Shown piece after piece: positions 53,606 through 60,944 of a stretch of DNA of 64,000 bases. Numbering within the stretch: position 1 is the stretch's first letter; every line of letters begins with the position of its first letter. Below the pieces are notes generated by a model that ran no database searches, was not told the origin of the DNA, and saw only the letters and a list, made by a program, of their open reading frames with translations. The stretch is from Bacteroidota bacterium (GTDB lineage: Bacteria; Bacteroidota; Bacteroidia; B-17B0; Aurantibacillaceae). Both the position numbers and the translations under genes were made by a program. Location: NCBI GenBank assembly GCA_029237825.1, contig JAQZBQ010000013.1, positions 1-64,000 of the forward strand, given 5' to 3'.

Positions 53606-55306
53606 TTACCTTTTTTTACTTTTCAAAGGAGAAGGTATTTTTTTCTTTAATTCCTGCTCTTCAATTTCCAATTTGTTTAGTTCTTCTACAACCGATTCAA
53701 ATTCTGTTTGCATGGCATGTATGTTAGCGTCCAGGATTTTACGTTTTCGTTCAATTTCGCGGTCTTTACTTTCAACCTGTTTTTGTTTGCGTAATTTTTG
53801 AACAGATTGGGTTTTCTGAAATTCTCCGCGTGCCGAACCAGTTAACATTCCCTCAGGACCAATTTCCAATTCAAGTAAATCAATACCTTCATCTTTAATC
53901 AAAAATTCGCGTACCTGGTTTGAATGGCCCATGCCACGTGCTTTTAAAATGAAGAGTCCACGGTTTCGTTCACCAATTCCTTCCACATCCCTCACTGTAA
54001 TCCAGGTATCAACCAATGAAGAAATAGACTCTTCAGTTTGTTCATTAAATGCATTTATGTTTTGTTGTGTTAAGGAAGTAAATAATGCTGTGATGTTATT
54101 AACTTTCAGTAAATCGATCAGCCTTACCAAAAAAGAACTTACTTCCCGCTCATTACCAATGGAAACAAGGTTACTGATGGGATCGATGATTACCGATTTC
54201 GGTTTAAAGTCTTTTATAAGTTTATTTAAAGTCAGTAAATGCATTTCGAGACCATATAGTGTTGGGCGCGAAGAATGAATTTGCAGAAGGCCTTTATCCA
54301 CGTAAGCTTTTAAATCGATCCCAATCGAGCTCATATTTCGGATAAGTTGATTTGGTGATTCTTCAAATGCGAAAAACAAGGTTTTGCCCCCTCTCTGACA
54401 GGTTTCCTGGGCGAAATAGCTGGCAAGCGTTGTTTTAGCAGTTCCTGCTGTGCCGGATATTAAAATACTGCTTCCCTGAAAATACCCGCCTCGGCTAAAC
54501 ATATCATCCAGTTTTTTTATACCTGTAGAAACAATTTTGTCCGACACTTCGTGATCAAGCCTTAAGGATGTGATCGGGAAAACAGAAACGCCCTGCTCAT
54601 CAATTAAAAACGGATATTCATTGGTTCCGTGGGTAGAACCTCGGTATTTAACAATACGTAAACGACGCGTCGAAATCTGGTCAATCACCCTGAAATCAAG
54701 AAGAATGACACAATCCGAGACATATTCTTCAAGCCCCTGCCGCGTAAAACTGGATTCTCCCCGTTCGCCTGTAATAATGGCTGTAACGCCTTTATGTTTT
54801 AGCCAATGAAATAATCGCCTGAGTTCTGCCCGAAGAATAGAGGTATTGGTTAACCCCGCAAATAGCGATTCGATGGTGTCCAATACCACGCGTTTTGCAC
54901 CAATGGAATCAATAGCGTGACCTAACCTTATAAACAAACCCTCGAGATCGTACTCTCCGGTTTCTTCAATTTCTGAACGCTCAACCATTACGTGGTCGAT
55001 CTTTAATTTTTTTTGAGCAGCAAGCTTCTTGATGTCAAAACCTAACGAGATCATATTTTTTTCCAGGTCTTCTGTCGGCTCTTCAAACGACATAAAAACA
55101 CCTGGTTCATTGTATTCAGTTATGCCTTTTACTAAAAATTGCATACCAAATAAGGTCTTGCCACACCCTGCGCCACCGCAGATTAACGTGGGACGCCCTT
55201 TGGGTAAACCGCCTTCGGTAATTTCATCGAGACCTGCAATTCCGGACGGACTTTTTTCTAAAACAGTTGGAGATGAAAAACGATGTTTTTCGGATTTCTT
55301 AATCAT
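53606..55306 (-). CDS. kaiC: KaiC-family double-lobed ATPase, first gene of the operon
   Basis: KaiC/RecA-superfamily protein of 566 residues with two ATPase lobes. CI: Walker A GGAGCGKT (44-51), catalytic Glu-Glu (75-76), Walker B VVLDT (Asp143). CII: Walker A GTAGTAKT (285-292; Ala replaces the usual Gly before Lys), Glu-Glu (315-316), Walker B VIIDP (Asp375). By alignment to cyanobacterial KaiC, the TEESISS segment (424-430) puts Thr at the Thr426 position and Ser-Ser (429-430) at the phosphorylation pair, so autophosphorylation is plausible. Instead of the A-loop tail that binds KaiA, residues about 495-555 are charged helical coiled coil. The promoter lies 26-57 nt upstream. kaiB follows within 1 nt. 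Function in timing, stress or metabolism cannot be told from sequence. Confidence 0.93.
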   Translation of the reverse strand: MIKKSEKHRFSSPTVLEKSPSGIAGLDEITEGGLPKGRPTLICGGAGCGKTLFGMQFLVKGITEYNEPGVFMSFEEPTEDLEKNMISLGFDIKKLAAQKKLKIDHVMVERSEIEETGEYDLEGLFIRLGHAIDSIGAKRVVLDTIESLFAGLTNTSILRAELRRLFHWLKHKGVTAIITGERGESSFTRQGLEEYVSDCVILLDFRVIDQISTRRLRIVKYRGSTHGTNEYPFLIDEQGVSVFPITSLRLDHEVSDKIVSTGIKKLDDMFSRGGYFQGSSILISGTAGTAKTTLASYFAQETCQRGGKTLFFAFEESPNQLIRNMSSIGIDLKAYVDKGLLQIHSSRPTLYGLEMHLLTLNKLIKDFKPKSVIIDPISNLVSIGNEREVSSFLVRLIDLLKVNNITALFTSLTQQNINAFNEQTEESISSLVDTWITVRDVEGIGERNRGLFILKARGMGHSNQVREFLIKDEGIDLLELEIGPEGMLTGSARGEFQKTQSVQKLRKQKQVESKDREIERKRKILDANIHAMQTEFESVVEELNKLEIEEQELKKKIPSPLKSKKR

Positions 55307-55331
55307 GAATTGATGGTAATTTCAGTAATAA

Positions 55332-55363
55332 CAAAAATAATAAATTGCCCTCTGTAGTTCAAA
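55332..55363 (-). promoter_or_regulatory. promoter of the kaiC-kaiB-kaiB-PAS operon
   Basis: On the minus strand TTTG (55360-55363), a 20-nt spacer and TATTTTTG (55332-55339): a full match to the Bacteroidota consensus, 25 nt upstream of the kaiC ATG. No other promoter is seen between the four genes. Confidence 0.7.
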
Positions 55364-55564
55364 AAAATATAGAAATATGTAACATTTTGTATGAACTTTT
55401 TTCTTATGCAGTGATTAAGGGGTTAAATTAATAATAATCTAAGAGTGGGATAGTAGTGGACGATAGAGGGTTTGTCCCGAAGCATCCGACTGTGCCCTAT
55501 AGATTAAACCTGTCAACAAACCATCCGGATTGTATAAGTAATTTTTCAATAAATATTCAAAAAG

Positions 55565-55592
55565 AAAAAGCCCCACTTTCTGTGAGGCTTTT
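55565..55592 (-). terminator. terminator after tRNA-Val
   Basis: AAAAGCC-c-CAC, loop TTTCT, GTG-a-GGCTTTT. On the minus strand the T tail follows the hairpin, 1 nt after the tRNA 3' end. It is A/T-flanked on both sides. Confidence 0.8.
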
Positions 55593-55593
55593 G

Positions 55594-55668
55594 TGGGAGA
55601 TACAGGGTTCGAACCTGTGACCCTCTGCTTGTAAGGCAGATGCTCTGAACCAGCTGAGCTAATCTCCC
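55594..55668 (-). tRNA. tRNA-Val (anticodon UAC)
   Basis: Cloverleaf on the minus strand: acceptor GGGAGAT/ATCTCCC, D stem GCTC/GAGC with loop, anticodon stem TCTGC/GCAGA with loop CTTACAA (anticodon TAC), variable loop, T arm ACAGG-TTCGAAC-CTGT. Discriminator A73 is present and CCA is not encoded. It has its own consensus promoter upstream and a terminator immediately after. Confidence 0.95.
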
Positions 55669-55679
55669 AAATCGGGTTG

Positions 55680-55710
55680 CAAATATAACCGCTTTTTTTA
55701 TATCTGCAAA
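55680..55710 (-). promoter_or_regulatory. promoter for tRNA-Val
   Basis: On the minus strand TTTG (55707-55710), a 19-nt spacer and TATATTTG (55680-55687): a full consensus match ending 11 nt before the tRNA 5' end, and downstream of the DUF4956 stop at 55738. Confidence 0.7.
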
Positions 55711-55737
55711 AAAAACTTACGTTTTTATAAAAATATT

Positions 55738-56382
55738 CTATTGGTTGTAGTAGTAGATTTTTATTTGTGCGGCATCCCGCAGAAAGTCAATTTTGTGAAC
55801 CGAATACCGATGAACATTAAAGCCGGTTCTGATTTTTAAATCAGCAAGCAATTCATCACTTTTACCCGCCTGTATCAATTCTATGTTTTCATAGAGAATG
55901 GTTTTAACGCTTTCTTTCTTCATGAAAATATTACTTTCAAGTAAATAGGTTATGATCAATACAACCACATTTATGCCAATCAGAAAAATATACTCAATGT
56001 AATCTGCAGTGTCTTTAACCTTAGTTACCGCCGACACTAAGCCTATAGCAATTACTAAAAACAGATAGGTCATATCTTTAATGGCAATTTCCTCTGTTTT
56101 GTATCGCAGCATGCTAAATACGGCAAATAATCCGAACGCCGCACCCATGCTCAAATCAACCTTGTTCAATAAAAATGAAATCAGGAAAATAATGATGTTA
56201 AAAATAAAATAGGTGAAAAACAATTCGCGGTTTTTATAAAGCGGATAGTAAATATAGCGCACCAGAATAAACACCGATGCAAGGTCAATAGTCAACCGGA
56301 AAAATATTTTGGAAGAAAGCTTTAAGAGTTCTTCATATCCCGAATAGGTTGTAGCTTCAGTGGCCATTTGTAATAGTGTCAT
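55738..56382 (-). CDS. DUF4956 membrane protein in VTC cluster
   Basis: Integral membrane protein of 214 residues with about four transmembrane helices (residues about 30-150) and a cytoplasmic C-terminal domain (about 155-214). DUF4956 proteins commonly occur beside VTC-domain polyphosphate polymerase-like genes and are thought to be their membrane partner. Conserved segments include FGLFAVFSMLRYKTEEIAIKDMTYLF, here split as GLFAVFSMLRYKTEEI and KDMTYLF. Its start overlaps the VTC gene by 4 nt, a sign of coupled translation. Exact function unknown. Confidence 0.87.
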   Translation of the reverse strand: MTLLQMATEATTYSGYEELLKLSSKIFFRLTIDLASVFILVRYIYYPLYKNRELFFTYFIFNIIIFLISFLLNKVDLSMGAAFGLFAVFSMLRYKTEEIAIKDMTYLFLVIAIGLVSAVTKVKDTADYIEYIFLIGINVVVLIITYLLESNIFMKKESVKTILYENIELIQAGKSDELLADLKIRTGFNVHRYSVHKIDFLRDAAQIKIYYYNQ

Positions 56383-57134
56383 TGACTGATAATTTTAGTA
56401 ATGTTTAGTAATTTTCTTTTAAAGTTATTTTTTTTAACCTCCGGGAAGGTGCTTGCCACCCCAAAGCAATATTTACTGATTGAACCTTCACGGATATGGC
56501 GCCGTCTCATCATGGAAATGAATGGCGAAGCTACTTTACTGTCCTGCTTCACTTCGGCAATAACTAACTGTTTTAAAACTTTGCTGAACTCTGTTTTTTC
56601 AAACTCCAGATTAATATCCAGGGTAAGACGCTCGGCTGTTAATTTATTAACTAATGTAATGCGACTGTAGTTTATCCACAATTTGGGCTCTAAAATTTCC
56701 GGGTTAAATGGAAGGGTCTTGCTTAGGAAATCGAATGCATTCCCGGTATTTAATTGGGGGACAATCCGTTCTTTGATACGTGTTTTTATTGTTCTTCCTT
56801 TGTTGGTTTTAAATTTTACTTCTAAAAAACCAAGATTACTTTCTACATAAGTTCGGTGACGGATTTTATAGCGGTTTAATTTTCCGGCGTGGTGTTGGTT
56901 GTACAGTTTAAAATTTCCTGAATCAAAATATAAGGTTTTATATCTGCTAAGCCTGTTTCCTTCAACATCCAACACACGATAAAAGGCAGAGGCTTCCTGC
57001 AAAATGGATGACAATTGATTGATATGAAACAAAAATTTTGTGTCAGTCCGATCCATCAGTTTTACGCCGTCCATTTCCCGAAGGGTAATCGGATCAAATG
57101 CTGATAGCGGTTGTAAGGAAGGGTGAAGTATCAT
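56379..57134 (-). CDS. VTC-domain protein (polyphosphate polymerase-like)
   Basis: Soluble protein of 251 residues with a VTC (TTM tunnel) domain like the catalytic core of yeast Vtc4, which makes polyphosphate from ATP. The basic substrate-tunnel residues are visible: DRTDTKFLFH (Lys at 32), SRYKTLYFDS, RYKIRHRTY, FLEVKFKTNKGRTIKTR and the acidic metal ligand region LTLDINLEFE. Length matches single-domain bacterial VTC. It overlaps the DUF4956 gene by 4 nt and the repeat-protein gene by 4 nt. Polyphosphate synthesis is inferred from the family, not shown here, and no ppk is present to compare. Confidence 0.85.
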   Translation of the reverse strand: MILHPSLQPLSAFDPITLREMDGVKLMDRTDTKFLFHINQLSSILQEASAFYRVLDVEGNRLSRYKTLYFDSGNFKLYNQHHAGKLNRYKIRHRTYVESNLGFLEVKFKTNKGRTIKTRIKERIVPQLNTGNAFDFLSKTLPFNPEILEPKLWINYSRITLVNKLTAERLTLDINLEFEKTEFSKVLKQLVIAEVKQDSKVASPFISMMRRRHIREGSISKYCFGVASTFPEVKKNNFKRKLLNITKIISQ

Positions 57135-57604
57135 TTAGTTATGTACACGTATTTTTTTACAGAAAGAATTTTTCCGGCAGGGTCCAGTGTTTTTCTTTCC
57201 ATTTTTAAACCCCTGCTATCGTACAGGTACACATTCTTTTTCGTTTCCTTTCCGGAAGCATCATAAAACACCTCTTCTGTTTTAACACCAAGTGAATTGT
57301 ATTTGGTTATTTTTTTCTCAATCAGGTTGTTGGATGCGTCATACTCTTCATCCTCAATCTCATCTCCATCACTGTTATACCGCGTTTTATGAATCACTTT
57401 TACGTTGCCGTCTTTCGTGTAATCGGTAGTTTCAATTTCATTTCCCTTTGAGTCAAAAAGTGTTTTGCTCTCGTTGATGGTTTTGCCATTTTCAATGATA
57501 GAAACTGCGGAGGCTTTAATCTTATGCTCCTTTACTTCCTTTTTGCTTTGTGAAAAAGCTTGAAAGCTAAAGGCAATGAGCAAGTAAACGATGTTGAATT
57601 TCAT
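57131..57604 (-). CDS. exported YD-like repeat protein in VTC cluster
   Basis: Secreted or periplasmic protein of 157 residues. A signal peptide (to about 19, SFQAFSQ) is followed by four or five short repeats of about 20-25 residues with the core T-x-Y-x-x-x-G-x-x-x-E (for example TRYNSDGDEIEDEEYD and TKYNSLGVKTEEVFYD), resembling YD/MORN-like or YwqK-type antitoxin-like repeats. It is lysine-rich. No lipobox is seen. It starts 10 nt after the T9SS propeller gene and overlaps the VTC gene. A scaffold role is speculative. Confidence 0.72.
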   Translation of the reverse strand: MKFNIVYLLIAFSFQAFSQSKKEVKEHKIKASAVSIIENGKTINESKTLFDSKGNEIETTDYTKDGNVKVIHKTRYNSDGDEIEDEEYDASNNLIEKKITKYNSLGVKTEEVFYDASGKETKKNVYLYDSRGLKMERKTLDPAGKILSVKKYVYITK

Positions 57605-57613
57605 AAAAAACGT

Positions 57614-59266
57614 TTAATGATGTAAAATGAAATTGCCTTTTGATACCGGTTGCTCATTTATTTTGATTTGGTAACTGTAATAACCTGGTGCATACTCACT
57701 TGAATGAATTGAAAAGGATTTTCCTTCTTTCATGATTGCTTCTCTAATTAATTCGCCGGTGAGGCTGAATACCTCAATTTTCCAGTCAGTGTACTCATCA
57801 GGTATTTGTATTTGTGATAGGCCATCAACCGGATTGGGATAGCAAACAGAGGTAAATTTCAAATTAGCGGAGTATTCTTTTATCCCAACTAACGGGGTTC
57901 CGTTAGAATATAAACGGTTACTGTAAATGTCAAAATTTGTTCCGTTGCGGTGATCTTCCCAAACAAAAATAGCACCACCGTTGCCGTCACTCACCTGTGA
58001 TGGATTTACCTGATCGTCTGGTGCGTTACTTACAATTACCCCGCCAGCTGTCCACAACAATGCTCCCGAACTGTTCAATCGTTGTGATTTAATATCCCAT
58101 CCGTTAGGTACAGAATCCTGCCAGGCAACAATAGCGCCGCCGTTTCCGTCGCTGATAACATTAGGGTTAATAGCTTTCATCGCACCCGATAAAAGAATGC
58201 CATTTGCTGCTAATTGATTTACGCCAGCCATGGAGACAATTTGAGCGAAGACAGCGTTTACACTGGAACGTTCGTCTTTCCAGGTTAGGAATAAGCCAGT
58301 GCCACTCAGGTATTTGATGTCAAGCGCGCTTTGATTATTTGCTGCCCCACAAATTAAAAGTCCGTTTCCGTTCCACTGCGAAACTCCTGATGCATTGATA
58401 TGTTGTGCGTAGATATTATTGTCGGTGGCATTTCGCTTGTCTGTCCAGGCTACAAGCGCGCCTCCTGCACCGTCAGGCTCTATGCGCGGGTTATTTTGCG
58501 TATTTACCGCAGTGCAAACAGCAAGACCGTTTGGCGTCCACATTGCAGTACCGCTATTATCCAGGCGCTGGGTATAAATATCATAATGTGAATTATTGCG
58601 TTTATCCTGCCAGGTAATAACGGCACCACCGACACCATCCACATCTATTTTAGGGTTATTCTGTTCATTTATGGCGTTACACACAGCAACTCCCCCGGTT
58701 ATCCACATTAGGCTGCCCGAAGAACTGATACGTTGCGCATAAATATCCCAATAATTGTTTACTGAATCTTCCCACACAATAATAGCGCCGCCACTATTAT
58801 CAGGAGTAATTTTTGGGTTTTTCTGATTGTTTAATTTCGCGCATACTGCAATGCCATTGAGAGTCCACAACACATTTCCCGACGAATCAATTTTTTGGGC
58901 ATAGATGTCGTAGTTTCCGGCGCGGTTGTCTTCCCAGGTGATAATTGCGCTACCATCAGCGGTATTTGTAATGGCTGAAGATTTTTGGGTAGCGCTGTTT
59001 GTACACACTGCAAGTCCGTTCAATGTCCATTTTTCAAGACCTGATCTGCGCATCCTTTGCGCATATATATCGGAGCCACTGGTAGATGAATTGCGGTTGT
59101 CGTCCCACGCAATTAAGGCACCGCCTTGCGTATCGGGGGCAACATGGCAATTGTCCTGCGATTTTGACACAACGGCAATGGGCGTACCGTTAGCTGGGTT
59201 TGTATCCCATTGTGAATAACATCCAAATGATATAATAAATGAAATTGAAAATAAAAAAGCCTTCAT
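57614..59266 (-). CDS. beta-propeller-like protein with type A T9SS domain
   Basis: Secreted protein of 550 residues. After a signal peptide (to about 20) come eight or nine repeats of about 48-55 residues with the pattern PDGAGGALVAWTDKRN and IYAQHINASG (about residues 25-460), alternating WTLNGLAVC-type segments. These form a likely beta-propeller or all-beta array. The C-terminal about 75 residues are a type A sorting domain (VCYPNPVDGLSQIQI and APGYYSYQI). It has its own promoter upstream and lies in a run of six minus-strand genes with VTC and DUF4956. Relation to polyphosphate is a genomic-context inference only. Confidence 0.82.
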   Translation of the reverse strand: MKAFLFSISFIISFGCYSQWDTNPANGTPIAVVSKSQDNCHVAPDTQGGALIAWDDNRNSSTSGSDIYAQRMRRSGLEKWTLNGLAVCTNSATQKSSAITNTADGSAIITWEDNRAGNYDIYAQKIDSSGNVLWTLNGIAVCAKLNNQKNPKITPDNSGGAIIVWEDSVNNYWDIYAQRISSSGSLMWITGGVAVCNAINEQNNPKIDVDGVGGAVITWQDKRNNSHYDIYTQRLDNSGTAMWTPNGLAVCTAVNTQNNPRIEPDGAGGALVAWTDKRNATDNNIYAQHINASGVSQWNGNGLLICGAANNQSALDIKYLSGTGLFLTWKDERSSVNAVFAQIVSMAGVNQLAANGILLSGAMKAINPNVISDGNGGAIVAWQDSVPNGWDIKSQRLNSSGALLWTAGGVIVSNAPDDQVNPSQVSDGNGGAIFVWEDHRNGTNFDIYSNRLYSNGTPLVGIKEYSANLKFTSVCYPNPVDGLSQIQIPDEYTDWKIEVFSLTGELIREAIMKEGKSFSIHSSEYAPGYYSYQIKINEQPVSKGNFILHH

Positions 59267-59301
59267 GAAAACTTAATAAAAAGATGACACCTAATTAACT
59301 T

Positions 59302-59332
59302 TAAATTTATGTAAAATTGGTGAACAGTCAAA
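59302..59332 (-). promoter_or_regulatory. promoter for the propeller gene and downstream VTC cluster
   Basis: On the minus strand TTTG (59329-59332), a 19-nt spacer and TAAATTTA (59302-59309, one mismatch), 35 nt before the ATG at 59266. Confidence 0.5.
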
Positions 59333-59349
59333 GCTACAGATTTTAAACA

Positions 59350-60045
59350 TTAAAGAGTAAGTGCATACCCGATCCCCAGAATATAAATGCTTTCAGGTGT
59401 TGAAATATTAAATTCAGACTGCACGAGATAATACAGATTCACCGAATTTTTCTTGTTCAGCTGATATTCTACTCCAAGAACGTTCCGAATTCTGTGAAAA
59501 CCATTATCATACAAGGGCCCATCTCCGCGCGGAGACCTGATTTGATACCGTAACTCACAGGAATAAAACGGTTCAAAACGCATGTTGAGTGCGTATTTAA
59601 AATCTGTTTTAAAGCGTAGGAATTGTTCTGCTAATTTACCTTTCCTGCTGGTATTAAAATCCTGTACTTCAATCTGGTAACGAATGCGTTCAGTTACAGT
59701 TATTTTTTTTATTTTTTTTCTAAAGTTTACGTCCAGCATTAAACGGTGACGGAAACTAAAAGATCCATCTAACCTTTTCTTTTGTATTGTCCGGTAGGTT
59801 GGGCTTATTTTTATCGCTTTATTGAATTTATAATCCAGCCCAAGATTTGTATAAAATAAATTTACGCGCTGATAATTTTCCCGGAGCCTGAATTCCTGGT
59901 CAATTACCAAATTCAATTTTTTTGAAATAGCGTGTTGTATTGTAAATGTCATCCACATCCCTGCGTCATTGCTTTTTTGAGCGTGTGCTTTGATGCAGAT
60001 CACGCATACAAAGTATAACGTGATACAGAAGTTAAAAGCTCTCAT
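59350..60045 (-). CDS. DUF2490 outer-membrane protein
   Basis: Exported protein of 231 residues of the DUF2490 family, predicted small outer-membrane beta-barrel. A signal peptide ends IKAHAQ. The conserved core begins DAGMWMTFTIQHAISKKL (DUF2490 start), and the rest is a series of 8-12-residue amphipathic strands ending IYILGIGYALTL. Start overlaps the preceding lipoprotein gene by 4 nt, so the two are coupled. DUF2490 proteins recur next to VTC/DUF4956 genes, so an export or outer-membrane role for the cluster product is plausible but unproven. Confidence 0.85.
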   Translation of the reverse strand: MRAFNFCITLYFVCVICIKAHAQKSNDAGMWMTFTIQHAISKKLNLVIDQEFRLRENYQRVNLFYTNLGLDYKFNKAIKISPTYRTIQKKRLDGSFSFRHRLMLDVNFRKKIKKITVTERIRYQIEVQDFNTSRKGKLAEQFLRFKTDFKYALNMRFEPFYSCELRYQIRSPRGDGPLYDNGFHRIRNVLGVEYQLNKKNSVNLYYLVQSEFNISTPESIYILGIGYALTL

Positions 60046-60440
60046 TGGTTTAGAATGACCAGGTCGTCTAATTTCTTCTTCTGTTTTTTTTCTGTGATCG
60101 TTACTTCTACCAATTCCGTTTTTGGGTTAGTTCGTGTAGCTGCCGCCGAATCTTCTCCGATGACAAAAACTTTGTATTTACCTTTCCTGAGGTAATTGAA
60201 TTTGAAAGATCCGTCATAGGAAGTTTTTACAGTGTTCCCAATTTCTGTCCCCTCGCCGTAAATGATGTAAACGGTTTCCCCTGGTAGGTAATGTTCTGAG
60301 AACAGTATGGAGAAATAAGGGTCGTAATTCTTAACATATACTTTACCTTCAATAGATGCAAATCCGCCTTCTCCAGGATCTTTTTTACAGGATAAACATG
60401 TAATACAAAATAGGGCGGTAACAATGCTTGTAAACTTCAT
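60042..60440 (-). CDS. lipoprotein with carboxypeptidase-like beta-sandwich
   Basis: Predicted lipoprotein of 132 residues. The lipobox is CLSC with lipid Cys about 18. The mature part resembles a carboxypeptidase regulatory-like (prealbumin-like) beta-sandwich: IEGKVYVKNYD, GETVYIIYGEG, TSYDGSFKFNYLRKGKYKVFV (shown in parts). The C-terminus is Lys-rich (EKKQKKKLDDLVILN). It is the first gene of the minus-strand cluster and overlaps the DUF2490 gene by 4 nt. No catalytic residues are expected; probably structural or binding. Confidence 0.75.
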   Translation of the reverse strand: MKFTSIVTALFCITCLSCKKDPGEGGFASIEGKVYVKNYDPYFSILFSEHYLPGETVYIIYGEGTEIGNTVKTSYDGSFKFNYLRKGKYKVFVIGEDSAAATRTNPKTELVEVTITEKKQKKKLDDLVILNQ

Positions 60441-60554
60441 AATAAAGGGAAGTTGAGTGTTGTTAATAATCTCTAAATTTAATTAAAATCCGGTTAATTT
60501 CATTATTTTGCGGGCTCTTTTAGAAATTCTGCCGGCAACGCTTCAATCTTTACA

Positions 60555-60878
60555 ATGACAAAACAAATAAAATACATATTCATTTTCATATGCGTTTTTA
60601 GCCTTGGATCGTTAACGATGCAGGCAAGTATTGTCAATTATTGCAAAGAGGTGAAAGCTGTTAAAATCCAGAAGCAAACCATTCCTGTTACAGAGGAGGA
60701 AGAGGAACGAAGTCATGATAATGATGAGGAAGCGAAACAGGTTCTATATTGCTTAAAAAGCGAGAGGGTAACCAGTCATAATTGCATGGAGTATATACGT
60801 TGGTGGGAATCAGAACATGATTACCTTTCCTTCACACAAAAAATTCCTATACCGCCTCCCGAACGTTTAATGTATTAG
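60555..60878 (+). CDS. small exported protein upstream of the SulP-carbonic anhydrase pair
   Basis: Protein of 107 residues with a signal peptide (about 1-24, ending MQAS), an acidic stretch (TEEEEERSHDNDEEAK, about 46-61) and a C-terminus IPIPPPERLMY. Cys residues at about 30, 66 and 77 could form disulfides. It is transcribed in the same direction 66 nt ahead of the SulP transporter. The proline-rich C-terminal shape resembles that of the 180-residue protein near the TonB receptor (TPPPDFLN). Family not recognised. Confidence 0.6.
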   Translation: MTKQIKYIFIFICVFSLGSLTMQASIVNYCKEVKAVKIQKQTIPVTEEEEERSHDNDEEAKQVLYCLKSERVTSHNCMEYIRWWESEHDYLSFTQKIPIPPPERLMY

Positions 60879-60944
60879 TAACCTGCCGAATTTCATTGGC
60901 GGGATCTTTTTCCATTTCATTAAACTAAACATTTCAAATTTCTT

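Noticed and set aside
53606-55306. kaiC gene considered as RadA or DnaB-like helicase
   Set aside because: Two RecA lobes with Glu-Glu pairs, TEESISS segment and adjacent kaiB genes fit KaiC; RadA has a zinc-finger and Lon-like domain, which are absent.
57131-57604. Repeat protein considered as an RHS/toxin fragment
   Set aside because: Too short, has a signal peptide and no RHS core or toxin domain; the repeats match only loosely.
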